Part shown: one piece after another, positions 1 to 12,842 of the stretch | How the letters are laid out: each line of letters begins with the position of its first letter | Position numbering within the stretch: position 1 is the first letter of the stretch | Origin: Motacilla alba alba | Taxonomy: Eukaryota; Chordata; Aves; Passeriformes; Motacillidae | Assembly: GCF_015832195.1 (NCBI RefSeq) | Contig: NC_052017.1 | Span: forward strand, 75,393,801 to 75,457,800 | Direction: 5' to 3' | DNA: 64,000 nucleotides | Program-made: the position numbers and the translations under genes | Notes under the pieces: model-generated | Told to the model about the DNA's origin: nothing | Databases searched by the model: none | What the model saw: only the letters and a program-made list of their open reading frames with translations

Positions 1-954
1 ATACAATTCAGATGGTTTCCTCTCATTTTCATCAATGCAATTTCTCTGGTTCATGTTGTATTGCACAAGTGTAATTTGCAACCTCGTCTAAGCACAGCAT
101 ACTTTTTGCATAATGTATTACAAAATATTGTTGGTATTCTCCTTAAATCAAAATATGCTCAAAAATAGGCCCTTCAGTTGTACCTATCCCTCCACCAACT
201 GATTTTTTGATTTTATCGATAATAGGAGCCCATTGTTCATATGCAGAATGGTAGAAAGGCATCTATCCCAGATATGTATGTTTTCCTTCAACGCAGTATC
301 TGAGACAGTTATAAGTCAGATTGTGTCCAAGCGCCATTTACAGAACACAGTATTGCTACAATAAACTACCCAATATTCTCAAAAGTGTAATCTTCAGAGA
401 TTCCTAATTGACCTTAACCAGAATACATGTATAACCTTAACAATAAAGGGTAAAGTGTGACTCAAATACCTTGAATATTCCTTCCTGTATTAAGTAGTGG
501 TGCAATTCAAAAAAAGGATTTTATAGTTAACATTTTTCCTCATTTAGTTTAATTAAAAGAGAATCTTTCTATCTGTAATGATTCTTACAGCAATTTAATA
601 TTAATGCATACATATTATCTTCTGCCTTTTATCAGCTGAAAATGTCATCACTGAAATAAACATTTTTTGACCATTAGCTCGTTTTAAGCATTTGATCTTG
701 TCTTTTCTTTTAAATAAAAAATCCAAAGGGATGAGTCATTTCCTAGTGCTCTGAAACAGCAGGGGGAGCTTTCAGCTTGTTTAGAACTCCACAGTGTTTT
801 TAATTTATCATTCAGGAAAGTGTAACTGAGCTGAAATACATTATAGAAAAGATTTTTAGAACGATTAAACGATTTTTGATTGTATTCCCAGGGCCAACAC
901 CATACCCAACTGATAAATAAACAAGAAAAAAAAATAACAAAACACATCCACGCA

Positions 955-955
<1 letters not shown>

Positions 956-999
<44 letters not shown>
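956..999. repeat. (CA)n microsatellite, 22 units
   Basis: An uninterrupted run of 22 CA dinucleotides. It accounts for the cysteine/valine-rich open frames read on the minus strand here, which are not genes. A pure run of this length is usually polymorphic within a species. Confidence 0.98.
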
Positions 1000-1001
<2 letters not shown>

Positions 1002-3729
1002 GCCAACCCTCCTTACTTTTTCACTAGCAGTTTAGTCTTCTGGGAAAGAGGCAAGAGTTCAAGTCCCTTGACTGGCACTTTATTATGACATTTATCTCAC
1101 AGTTGGATGCATTCAGCATGTCATAAAGGTGTTTCAATGGCCATAAAGCATTTAAGAACAGAAACAGACTGAAACACGTAAAACTGGTTATACTTCAGCT
1201 GATGTACAAAGGGACATGACCACATGAGTCTGAACAACTGCAACACATTGCTTAATTCTAAAAAATTGCTTCTGATTCTTAGTATAGTAACTGCTTTTCC
1301 AGGTAGTTTCTATGGAAATCCACTAAGCATACATTTTGTTCTTTGTAAACAAAGTATTTATGTATTTATTAATTACTTTCAATTGACCTCTTCCAGCAAT
1401 GGTGCATAATAGTGTACATTCTAGTACCATGCATTTTTCCTTATCTAATTAGCATTAGAATATGATATTTAAACACTAAAGAATATAGACGAAAAATCGG
1501 AAAACACAACATTCATCAATAATTTGCAATTTCCACTTAAAATTGTAGTACACCATCACACAAGTTAGACAAACCCACAAAAGTTGCACTTAGTTCATTT
1601 ATTTGCATCTTGACTTGCAAGTAAAATTGGACACATGCAGCAACATTACTAGTTCCTGACCTTGGAAACTTTTGGCAAGAAATCCTTTTATTTTCCTCTT
1701 GTATGCAATTGAGTGATTTAATTATTTCTTCTGGGTAATTTCTACTTATTTCAGGGAGACATCTAGAAAAAATCCTATCTTTATCAGCTTTCTATTTACT
1801 TTTATTTATATTGGTTTTTGAACAGTAATATTTTCATCCTGCTGTAGCCAGCATTTCTGTAACGTCCTATAATTTCAGATTCTTTATTTTATTAATTTTT
1901 TAGAATTTGAGCAATGAATTTGAGTTCATTTTCAGGAGTTTTAAGAATTATACTTAAAATTAGCCAATTAAAAAACTCTTATATGCTTTTTGACATCCTT
2001 GGTTTGTGCAACTACTCATAACTTCATGCCTACAAAACAGCTATATCAGGTCTCTGAGGAGAGAAGCTCAGAAGACTCTCCCTTCAGTCAAGAGAGCAAA
2101 GACAGACTCCATGTTTCTAAATGTCTCAATTTTTACTTTTTTTTTTTTTTCATACCTGTTCCCTGTTAGAGACATTTTCTTCCAGATATATGTTTTAGGT
2201 ATGCTAAATCATCTGACTGTATCACCTCAATCTGTGTGCTGTGTACTTCATAATATCTATTAAAATAATCCTGCTGCATGTGATCATCATTTTATTTATC
2301 ACTAAATTCCATTTTTCCTTCAATTCTGGCTTTCAACTTCAATGTTTTATCTTCTTCATCCAGCCTTCCTTCTACCATAATTAAAATTTACAGTTGGAAA
2401 CAAAGCATATATCAGTATTACTTAAGGAAGAGAAACTGATTTATTCAGCACATACATCTATCTTTGTTATTATTATTATTACACTGGAATATATTCATGT
2501 TTATTAATAGATCATATATTACTAAAAAGATGGGCAAAGTAAACCTGAAAAAGAACTGTGACCTTAGTATTAGGTATTTTTTATTCACGTCTTGGTATTA
2601 ACTTCCATGGTCACTAACATATGAATAATTTCAGACTCCCAGACCACCAGTACAGCTGATCTTCTGTTAAAATAGCTGTCATAGGGTGAACAGGCAGCTT
2701 GAAATGAACAGTTAGGATTAACTTTAATACCGTTGACAGAAAGGAAATCTGGTCTGCTCTGACATCCTTCTAAGTCATGTCAGGATTTTGTATATCTCAA
2801 AATCCCTTGCCTTGTTTACTTTTTTTCATCATCTCTTCTGTCTTTGACTTTTAGACACATGATTAATACTAATGTTAAAAATCCATGTTCTCATGTGTTA
2901 TGAAATCCAAGCCCTTTCATTTCTACTGAAAGTACTCACAATGTTTGGAAAATGACAGCTAGTCAAAGAAGAAGTACTCAAGAAAAATCTTTGTTGCCCT
3001 TTATAATTACAAGCAAATTATTTAAATTCTTTGGTCTCCCAATGACTCATGTCCAATAAAAAAAAAATCTTTTAAGGATTTGCAGTTGTTGAAATGACAA
3101 AATCTGTAGGACAAGGAAAATATGCAGAAGAGTATTATTAAACATAATGTGGGGCAAAGATCTGCAGTACTGGCAAATCTGTGATTTCCCTGAATAAAAT
3201 GAAATTTTATGATTTATAAAGTTATGATGAGTGATGTCTTGGGCTTCCTGACCTTTGCTATGATTTTTGAAGTGACTCTTTGAAATAAGGATTTCCATTA
3301 AACTACAATCATAAATCAGTTTGTTAACATACTGTTTCAAGAAGAGAGAGAGCACAGTGAGCCATTTGCAAAAAAATTATTGACACTTTTTTCTTTTTTT
3401 CCAAATGTTCTGTATGATGTCTAACAACACATTCACATGTTCAGAAAACAGATAATACATACACTAGAGGAGAACATGTGGGGCTGAACAACTATCAGGT
3501 TATATGATATAGCATGGAAGTTTTTCACCATGCTTACAAGATAATATTGACTGTTTAGAAGGCCACATATCTAAATTAGATACAAACAGATTGAGACACA
3601 TCTAACAAGTTTCTCCAATGACAATGGAAAAATATATAAAAATTCATTCACTGTCCAATAAGTGTAACAAACATAAACAGGAAGGAGGGACTATGATGTC
3701 ACCAGACATCTACAAATGCTGTAGTATAA

Positions 3730-3752
3730 GCCTTGAAAGTACCTTTCAAGGC
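3730..3752. repeat. Perfect 10-bp inverted repeat, 3-nt loop
   Basis: The left arm GCCTTGAAAG is followed by TAC and then its exact reverse complement. Either strand could form a tight hairpin. No surrounding gene or terminator context gives it a role. Confidence 0.9.
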
Positions 3753-4513
3753 CTTCCAGTACAATGCAGTATAGAAGAACCAGTGCACAGAAGGTTTGTC
3801 TAACCAGCAGGCATGTAAAAAGACTAAGCTAAACTTTGATGCAGATGAAGCAGACCAAGGGCATGATTTTGGGTTTTCATGCCTTATGCAAATACTCCAG
3901 AGGGTAAGCTATTACTGTACCTCTGAAGAACTTCACAATGAAGATTAGGAATGTTCTTTGCATTTTATCTAGGATTTATAAAATTAATTTCATAGCTGTA
4001 GGGGGAAACAAAAAAAAAATTCTTCCCTACTTTGGTAATAGTTTAATGAAACCAGTGTTCTGAAAAGCTATTCATAAAGCTGACAGTCAGTGCTCTACGG
4101 GTCTCCTTTCATGCCTATAAAATGCCTATCCTGAAGAGACTTCCATTTACAAAAAGAAAAAAAAAAGCTTCTGAACTTACAGAAAAGGGCTTGCTCTAGG
4201 ACTTATAATAGAATTTTAGCAGAATGCATTACTGCTTTTACAGAGAAGTAAAGTACTTAACAACAGCAGCCTAAGAATGTGAACAGTCTGTGGCTGAACT
4301 TAAGCTTCCCAAGTTAATTAATCTCCCATCCTTTAAAGGGATAAATACAAAACACAGAGTGTGACAATGTTGTACTAAACATGAAAATACCAAGAGAACA
4401 GATGTGTATTAAAACTGCACTTTGGTTCACCTTTCCTTGCATTGGCAAGGCATTCGGCATATAAGCTAAGTTGTCCTTTCTTCCCGTGGGAGGAGAAAAT
4501 ATTCGTAACTACT

Positions 4514-4572
4514 GGGGTTTGGTTGGTTGGTTTTTTGTTTGTTGGTGGGGTTTTTTTTTTTGGTTTTTTTTT
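4514..4572. repeat. G/T-rich low-complexity tract
   Basis: The tract is almost purely G and T on the plus strand. It starts with four GG runs separated by two or three T (4514-4530) and continues into long T runs. Such GGTTT-like tracts are common in bird non-coding DNA. The first part could form a two-tetrad G-quadruplex. Confidence 0.85.
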
Positions 4573-5494
4573 AAGAGCCAGAAAAACAGTTTCTTAATCT
4601 TTTAACCAGAACTTCCAGGGCTAAGGCTACCTATTGCTTTCCTACAGGCAAAAGGAAGATTAATCACTTAGGCTTGTTAAAGAAATTGCAATACAAAAGC
4701 AGCTAATGCAGAAATAAAAAGCAGGCAAACAAGCTGTTTACATTTAAAAAATAAATATTATTTCTCACACACCTTATACGCTTCTGCCAGCCCAGGACCA
4801 TCAATATAGGCTCAAGCAGCCCATCAGCAAAAGGCACCTCTCCAAGTTTCTAGAGAGCTTCCAAATGCCCTCAGTGTGGAGGTACTCCACATTTTGGAAG
4901 CAGTTTGACTTAGTATATATCTAGAATAAAAAGAAAATCTCAGACAACATAATCCATTTGATCTCTCAGGTTGCTCTCAATACAAAATGCAGTTTAGTGA
5001 ATGAATTACACAGCCCCATGGAAGCTTATACTCTAAAACAGAAGTTGTCTTTATTGAAGTGATTGATGTGATATTACTCAAGGGCATATATAATTTGACT
5101 AAATCTTTCTTCAGAGTACCAGGTACTTCTGCATTATGAATGACATTATTTATTGTATTCAGATATTAAAACAAGGCACAATATTTGTGAAAGGCAATGG
5201 TTTCAGACTTATTTGGAAGAGCAATGTAGGGGATAATAGATGTTTATTATAGAGAAAAAGGTATTTTCTTAACTTTATATCTAGTACCTTGTCATTTACA
5301 TAATTGGTAGCCCACAACTGGATAAGCATACTTCTACTTTTTGGAAAAAAAAATCAGATTTTTTTTTTCACTTGAAAGTCTTGCAGCAGCATTTTTCAGC
5401 ACATTTCAAGGGAGTTGGAATTAAAAGGAAAGAAATATTACAATTCACACAACCTCAAATATTTTTCTCTAGGTCCATATACTAAGCAACAATA

Positions 5495-5531
<37 letters not shown>
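5495..5531. repeat. Compound (TC)n(CA)n microsatellite
   Basis: Nine TC units run directly into about ten CA units. This is a typical compound dinucleotide repeat in otherwise unremarkable AT-rich sequence. Confidence 0.95.
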
Positions 5532-6570
5532 AGAAATTTAAAAGCAGAAAGAATTTGATTACAGCTGCTGAACCCAAAAGTTATTCTTTTTTTTCCCTAA
5601 GGCAATAAACCTAGACATAAGACATGTTTGCATGCTTACGGAGTCCCAACAGTATAAAAAAAAACTTGTTTAGTAGTGGTAGATAAGAACAAAATCTTAC
5701 AGTTTAAGAATTTCTATGGGTTCCTCCCTATTTTTACATATAGTTTAAAAATTTGTTTTCTCATATTTTGAACATTCACTATGAATAAATAAATTCCTTC
5801 TTAACTTTTGAAGGTTTATATTCTCACATCAAAATTCAAATCAACATTCCATTTTGAATTTGTGATTTAGATTTTAAGTACATGGGTTGGTAACGATATA
5901 TAATAAAACTTGACATGTTTTTCAAAGTGTATTCATTTCAGTAGAAACATGCCTTTTTGTCAGAATACCTCTCAGACAGTAGAGTTTTTCACAAATTTGT
6001 AAGGTGTGCAAAGTACCTAAGTGGTAACATATGAAAGACAGTCTTCTAAATGATACTGTTTTTTTCTCTAGTTATGTACAAAGTAAACATATTCTATCTA
6101 CATATAGAAATGTTTTATATTTATCATCTTTCGTCATTCACAGAATTAGACATCCCTACACCAGTTTTGAATATTAAAGAACAGGATTTCAGGTAGAATA
6201 TACTAAATGCCGGCAATTGTCTTCTCTGATAATTTCTCTATAAGGGCTGCCAAAAAATCAAGTGAAAAACATGCATAATGATCAATTAACTGTTAGTAAC
6301 AACTGCTGTCAAAATTAATCTTAAAAGCCAACCTTTTCTTCATGTGCCACATTTTTTTTCAAAAATTTCAGAGACCAGGCAGAGGATGACCTATTTCATA
6401 CTAAGCAACTTGCTTTTACAGACAGCAAATCAATCTACTTCAAAAATTGGTAAAAATGTCTCTTTATTACTTTAAAGATGTATGACTTAAAAAGGTAAAA
6501 CCCTGGGATAACAGTGCTGTCATACAACAGGCAGTTAGAACCACAGTTTTATAAATCACAAGAAACTAGA

Positions 6571-7268
6571 GATGTACCCCGGAGTAGGGGGTCCAATTCT
6601 GTTCAAGATCTTTATTCATGATCCTGATGGACCTGAGTAAACACTCAGCAAGTTTGCAGATCAGCGGGTCTGGGATGAGTGGCTGACACGCCAGACTGTT
6701 GTGCTGCTATCCAGAAGGTATCTTGAACCTGGAGAAAATGGCTGAGAGGAACCTCATGAAGTTCAGCTAGGGAAAGAGCTAAGACCTGTGCCTGCTAAAG
6801 AGTAACCCCTTGTGCCAGAATAAGCTGACTGTCTGGAAAGCTGAAGCACAGACTAGGACTTGGGGGTCCTGGTGGACTCTAAGTGGAACATGAGTCAGCA
6901 GTGCTCTCTCAAAGAAAAAATGCCTAGTCGCATCCCTTGATGAGTCAGAAAAAGTATTGACGACCAGGGTGAGGGTCAGTCTTGTGTCACAAGTGAAAAG
7001 GGATATGACAAGAGGAAAAGGCCTCCCATTTTACCAAGGAAGGTTTAAACTAGGATATTGGGAGAAACTGCTTTACTGGAAGGGTTTCCAAACATTAGAA
7101 TGACTTGCCCAGGGAACTGGAGAAGTCACCATCCCTGAAGGTATTCACGAGATGGGTAAATGTAGATTTCAGGGAGGACATGATTTAGTGATGACCTTGA
7201 AAATGTTGGGTTAATGGTTGGACTTGACAATCTTTAGGGTCTTTTCCAACCTCCATGATTCTGTGATT
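6571..7268 (+). mobile_element. CR1 LINE fragment, 3' part, internally deleted
   Basis: The stretch follows the remembered course of the CR1 non-LTR retrotransposon. It begins with the end of the reverse-transcriptase frame (phrases such as TTCAAGATCTTTATTCATGA and CTCATGAAGTTCA) and ends in the 3' untranslated region (ATGGTTGGACTTGACAATCT, then TTTTCCAACC and a terminal ATGATTCTGTGATTC). CR1 ends in short ATTCTRTG repeats, so the element points to the plus strand. Around 6960-7010 the text jumps from the late ORF2 region to the 3' UTR, so a few hundred bases present in the family are missing. Stops and frameshifts throughout make it inactive. The 5' end is the usual CR1 truncation. Confidence 0.9.
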
Positions 7269-8363
7269 CCATCTAGACTGAAGTTCCATTGGCAGCACAG
7301 AACACAACAGCAGTTTGTATGAAACTTTGCTTCAGTTACAGAGCACACAGATAGTGACAGGAACATGTGTTTGGCAAGGATAAGATATTTAGGGGTATAT
7401 TCCACTACTATAAGAAAAAGTTATATATGGATATCAACAAAGGAATGCAATAAAAAAATCACCAAAAAAAACCCAACCAAACAAAAAACCCTAACAATTT
7501 TATGTGGGAACTCTCTGGCATAATGAGATAATCAGAACAAATGAAAATTTCTTTTGTTTACCAGAAACCAGATGTTACAATAGCTCAGTACACCTTAACA
7601 TTAGAAAGAAAATTGGCATAATGTATTGATTTATTAGTAAGCATCAAAAATGTTAATTATGCATCACTTAATAAATTGAAGTTCCTTTAGCATTATGATT
7701 TTGTTTAAATTAATCTTACACACTGAACACTAGCAGAACTTGCTCATAAAAATCCTAACAAGGCCAGCTTAGTTGAGAACACCAGGATATTGTTCCTCTT
7801 CACACACTAGCATATTTCACAGTGAAGTAATAAATATTTTCTCTCAAGAATATGAGCTATTAAAGGACTATATCCTCTTTATTTTCAGTTCTGGGTACTC
7901 TTTCAGCATTCCTAGTCACTATGCTTGTGGAGGAAACCTTACTGAGCAAGACTTTAAAAGTGAAATTGTCTTCAGCTTTTCCTTAAACCAGGCAAACCAG
8001 GATGATTTCCAGCTACTAAAGCAGCACCAGGTTAAAATGCTGACACATTAAAACATTTGTATAATTCTTTATGTTCTTGTTAGTGAATCACTTGTGAAGA
8101 TTATGACTTAATTTTGTTAGGAGCTCTTCTTCACCAAACTTGCTTTTGTTGTCTCCTCTAATAAATCTTAAAGTGCATAGAAAATTGAAGTAATAAGAGG
8201 CAAAGAAAGATAGAGAACTGTAATACTCATGCTGGGACAAGTTTCTCTTACATAAAAGCACTTCAAAAATATCCACTGGTGCAATACGTCCTGTGATGCT
8301 TTGGTCTCCACTCCACATGCCATGATCCCAACTTGAACTTTATTTCCCATAAGTCTACCTAAG
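7269..8363. other. AT-rich non-coding DNA between CR1 and LTR
   Basis: Nothing is firmly recognisable here except a short A/C-rich tract near 7458-7495 and the weak exon candidate at 7889-8030, listed separately. The remainder looks unique and AT-rich. Confidence 0.6.
7889..8030 (+). CDS. Weak candidate internal exon (47 codons), unidentified
   Basis: The stretch is open, preceded by a pyrimidine-rich run ending TTTTCAG and followed by CAG|GTTAAA. It would enter with one base of a split codon and leave at a codon boundary (142 bp). The predicted peptide is mixed and polar, rich in Ser, Phe and Gln, and ends near LLKQHQ. It is less hydrophobic than the chance frames around it. I do not recognise the family. 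No partner exons were found nearby, the donor is mediocre, and the open frame continues past both splice sites to give only 92 codons in all. Splice-like signals are frequent by chance in 64 kb, so this is a low-confidence annotation. Confidence 0.12.
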
Positions 8364-9098
8364 TGCTAACAGTTCCAGTGGCTACCATGGATGTGCCTGG
8401 TCCTTTTGGCTGTAGCTCTCATTGTGGATTTGGAGGAGACAGATAACAACCCAAGAGCCGAGAGCTAATGTCGGCAACGCAAGTACCTAACAGTAGCGCC
8501 GGGCAACGGTTTAACTCAAGCCAAGTTTGGAAGAAATTAACATCTATAATTGGTATCCAAATATGACTTTAAGTCAATTGTTTTGGCCTATAAATACTGG
8601 ACAGCCCAGGGCCTGCTGAGCTCTCTTGCATGACAGTGGGCTATGTGCCAGGATCTCCCCTTGAGCAGAGAGGCTTCTCAAGGTTACTTCTTTAGACTGA
8701 AATATTCTTTAACGCAGCAGATCCTTGGTGCATAATTCATACTGAAATATTTGCTGACATAAAGGATTGATTGTGCATATATAATACTTTACACATAGAA
8801 CACGGACCAAGTTTGGGACTAAATCTGGATCCAACTGCACCTAAACTCCACTCTTAGGAGTTTAGACCATAAGGATGTCCTTTCTGAAACTCAGAACTCT
8901 GTAGGAGGGTTTCTCTGACAGTTTTGTCTGACCCGGTTCTCTATGCAGTAAATAGTCAAGAGTAGCTTGTTATTGAATCTTGTTAAACCACTGTACTATT
9001 TACTATCAAAATTTATTAAATTTCTGGTTTCTATCAATGAACATATTGCTACTTATCTCTTAAGAATGAAGTGTGTCACTCCATCCACCACACACTCC
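8364..9098 (+). mobile_element. Solo LTR of an endogenous retrovirus (songbird ERVL-like)
   Basis: The sequence resembles a remembered songbird LTR family. It has a GATAACAACCCAAGAGCCGA core, a GC-rich GTAGCGCCGGGCAACGG segment, a TATA-like box at 8589-8596 (TATAAATA) and a downstream GACCCGGTTCTCTATGC segment. Its end is AT-rich, with TATTAAATTT where a polyadenylation signal would be expected. The plus orientation follows from the order of TATA and polyadenylation regions. CCTAAG occurs just before the TG start (8358-8363) and again at 9098-9103. This is a candidate target-site duplication, though the 3' end lacks the usual CA. No gag, pol or env sequence adjoins, so it is a solo LTR left by recombination. 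The family name is from memory. Confidence 0.72.
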
Positions 9099-9103
9099 CT
9101 AAG

Positions 9104-12100
9104 GCAAATTTAATGGTGCATAAGATGTATATTACCCATTTTGATTTTCTTCAGTTGGAAATAATGAACTCTCTTCCAGTTAATGACGGCTGGCACTTCT
9201 ATGCCTTGTAATTCCTAGCTTCAAGAAGCCATCTCATTATCTGTTATGGAACACAAATGCTTGAAAACAGCATCTTTTATTCTTGCAGTTCATGTGCAGA
9301 ATAATTAAAATAGATTCTTTAACCACTCCACCATTACTTTAAGGAAAAGCTATTATTAGTAATCCCAGGCAAAAGATGAAGGGTTTATCCCATGATTAAG
9401 TCAGATTTATTGGACAGAGGGTAAGTGACATTATAATTTAAGAGATGAATTTTAAGTAATGTCTGTATTGAAAACTCCTGAACATAAAATAACCCCAAGG
9501 GCATAAGATAAGAGGAATAATAAAAACATATATTCACAGCAACATATATAAACTCATTTTCTGCTGTATTGCATTATTGGCTCACTGTAGCTGAAACAGT
9601 GCAAGAAATGTATTTGACTAAAAAATATTCTATTTGCCTTCTGTGTGATACAAAAACATCACCATTATCTTCTAACTGCTTTTTTGTAATCTAGATTTTC
9701 TGCTGATCTGAAAGGTTTCTGAAGTGAAAAAAATATGCTGCTTGTAGTTGTTACAGAGGATGTAATTCCCTGATGATGGCAATTTCACATTTTACAGATA
9801 TCATAGTAGTCAATAGGAAAAATTAGAATATTTTGGGGACACTTCAGCACAAAATTAATGCTTCACAAAGATCTGACATACTCTTTAAAGGCTCTAGAAA
9901 GTAACTGCTAGGCCAACTTTGCCTACCTGTGGCTAAGGGAACATCTTTTCAGTAATCTCAGTCATCTCTGGGAATGAAGTTCATGATAATTCTGACATGC
10001 TTCCTTCAGAGAAATATTAACACTGTTCAACATAAAATTTAGAGGATGAAGGAGAAGAGGAATTTAAGATGCTTTATGCTGTAAGGTTGAGTGGGGCACC
10101 AGGACCTCAGGCTATGCAGTGAACACCAAATTCTGTGATAATAAGAAATAGTTTTAAAATCTACAGTAATACAGTCATGGTAGAGAGTTTGGTTATTTCA
10201 GTGCTTTTTCAGCCAAAATCAAATATTTTACATATTGAAGTTACATACGGTTACATGAATTTTTTCTGATGATCCAATTCAGGTTCATCAGATTTAGGGT
10301 TTCAGTAGAAAATCAGCAGAGTCTCCAAACCAGAATACTTCCTGTAGCAGTAGTAACTGCGTTAACACAACTTTTACTGGAAGTCTACCTTCTTGATTTT
10401 CCTTTTAAATGTCACACACTTGCAAAGCATTCAGCCTACAGTCAATGACATATACAAGTGTCAGGATTTGCCACTAGGTAAGAGCCTCCACTGGCTGACA
10501 GATCAAAGCTGCTCTGAGAATAGTTTTCACTGGAGACTAAGCTGCATCATTTAGTTCTATAACTTAATAGATAATACCTGGAAAGACTTGGCCTTGAGGT
10601 GCTTGAATCTCTAGTTCATAAGCATTTCAAATTAGGGACAATTGAAAACTCACCCAAAATTTTTGGAGATTGCTAGGCCAGCAATTCCATTATTCCCTGA
10701 ACTAAAAATATTTATTTGAGAAAAAGTGATTTTTTTTCAATTTTAATCAGATACTACAGACTGAAGAAAGAAATACAGGACAGGTATCCAAGAGTAAGTT
10801 TATAAAGCAAGTTGGTGCTTGTCATACCCTTGACTACCAGAGACAGAACTTGTAAATTGAAGCTGAGACAAATGCTTTTGAAATGTTATGTTCAGAATCT
10901 TAACATTCTTTCAGTAATGCAAAGTAATTCTTCCTTCACTGATCATTTTCACATATGGGAATTTTTCCTTGCCACAACTACAAAGCTTTTAGTACTTCAT
11001 GGATGAGCACACAGCACTAGTGACACAGTTCTTGCGATGAATTATCCAAAAGAAGTCATCACAAAGTGCTCTTGGATAACTATTAATATTACATATCCTT
11101 CTTTACCCATTTTCTCCAGACACATTCCCTGTGGTTCTCCCAGATAGTTCACATTTTTACTCATACAAAAAAAACTCTCAAAAACTTTTCTCAGTTCTTT
11201 AAAAGAAGTTATATTTTATCCTGTCCTGCTAAAGCTTTAAAGCTTCTTAGTTTTGTCTCTTGTAGGTGTCATTTGTGTTAATTTTATACTTTTTCAGGGC
11301 AATTTACAGAATAAAATTTACAATATTTTTCCATTGATATAGTAAGCTTTGCAGTCTGCAGGAGATCACAGCACACTGTGCTGGAACACAGGAAAGGAAG
11401 AGCTATTTCCAGGAATTTCCTACTCAACCAGGAATAAAAAAACCAAGAAATCCAACCCTATTTAATGTGGACCATGCATACTATGGCATTAGTACCCCCT
11501 ATTTTCCTTAAAAAAAGTTGAGTTTTCTATGCACAGATTCAACAGGTATCAGCTTCTTTTTCTTCTAAATGCCTTATTGCATATATATGAAAACTGCAAC
11601 AAATATTTCTGTTTGGGGACTAGCAGTGCAATGACCAAAAATATGTATGCATCAAAGGAATGGAGTGAAATCAGTCTCATTTCAGGCACTTGTTTCTAAT
11701 AGTGGTAGAAACTGGCTGCTGAGCCCCAGGCAGAGCAACCTCTTACTCCACTGTTGTTGAGAAGGGCTCTAAGAGGTGACAACTTCAGTGTAATGTCACA
11801 GTTCTGCTGGTCAGCTGCCACTGGCCAATCAGTTGTCACACAAAATTGAGACAAAAAAACAAAGTCACAAACACATAAAGACTCTATTAACCATATAAGC
11901 TACATGCTGATTTATTTTAAGTGTTTCCTCTTGAATTTTTAACTCATCTTCAGGCTCCTTGGAATTCTCCTAAATTGCAACTAAAGCACTTGCTCAGATC
12001 GCATTCAGTACCTGAGAAATGTTCCCAAGACACCAAGGCCAGTGAATATTTAATTTTAAAAGCATTTTTATTTCTAGAAGGTTACATCCAGTTTCATCTA

Positions 12101-12756
12101 AGAGGACCATTGTGCTGAAGCCTTTTAAAATCACAGCTTCCCATAATCAGCAGAATAAGCATATATCACTGTAGTTAGTAAAAGTTTCAAGGGATATATG
12201 AAAAATGAATTAGATATTATTTAAATATATTATCAATATTATCATAGAAATACATTTGAATATGTAGGTCACCATTTTGAAATGCCATGAACATGTTACA
12301 GGAACAAATATATCTTAATAAATATAAGATTATTCCAAAGCTAATATTTATAAATGCTATCACAGAACTTCAAAACACATAAATATGATAAAAATAATTC
12401 ACAAGAAACATTCTGGTCCCAACCACTCCAATCCCCCAAAACGTATAAGGAAAAAAAATGGGTGTGAAGAGTTACTCATAAAATTGGTCTACATTTCACT
12501 CAATTATATGAAAAATTGTGATTTTTCTCCTGGGAAAATGCTGAGATCTAGACCCCTGTACAAATACTTAATATTAAAATTATTTATTCTTTAAGTTTAC
12601 AAAACATAACACCTTAATGATATATTAACAATGTGCCATAGCATTGTGCAAAATATTTTTGAAGTATATAATCATAAATGACTAGAATTTATTCACGAAT
12701 GCACCTGCTAAAATGCAAAGAATTTGTTTTGAATTTTTAAACATAGTTCATAGTGT
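9104..12756. other. Unique AT-rich non-coding DNA
   Basis: No gene, RNA or recognisable transposon is visible. A slightly GC-richer patch at about 11690-11860 carries a CCAAT box but no other promoter feature. Open frames are at most about 65 codons. Confidence 0.65.
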
Positions 12757-12842
12757 GACCCTGAAATTAGCTCAGTTGGTCAGAGCATGGTGCTGATAAT
12801 GCCAAGGTCATGGCTTTGATTCCCTTCAGGGACATTCACTTC
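12757..12842 (+). mobile_element. tRNA-Ile-derived SINE head (TguSINE1-like), tail lost
   Basis: The stretch carries a tRNA-like A box (TTAGCTCAGTTGGTCAGAGC), an anticodon arm TGGTG-CTGATAA-TGCCA with anticodon GAT (Ile), and a degenerate B box (TTTGATTCCC). The ends GACCCTG and CAGGGAC pair with one mismatch. There are extra bases between the acceptor strand and the D arm, the T stem does not pair, and the T loop has TTTGATT instead of TTCGATT. It is therefore not a working tRNA. Songbird TguSINE1 elements are described as a tRNA-Ile head joined to a CR1-type tail. Here the sequence after CATTCACTT is an unrelated A-rich run, so the CR1-like tail is missing. Confidence 0.75.

Larger units (their letters stand above)
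1..6570. other. Unique AT-rich non-coding DNA
   Basis: No recognisable gene, exon or transposon body is visible on either strand. Open frames are all about 100 codons or shorter and unlike known families. The stretch holds the microsatellites and hairpins listed separately, plus many short A and T runs. It reads as intergenic or deep intronic sequence. Old diverged repeats too decayed to see by eye may be present. Confidence 0.7.

Noticed and set aside
684..1006. Cys/Val-repeat minus-strand frames
   Set aside because: They are direct translation of the (CA)22 microsatellite and flanks.
12757..12842. Functional tRNA-Ile gene (anticodon GAT)
   Set aside because: There are extra bases before the D arm, an unpaired T stem, a TTTGATT T loop and an acceptor mismatch. 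It fits a SINE head better.
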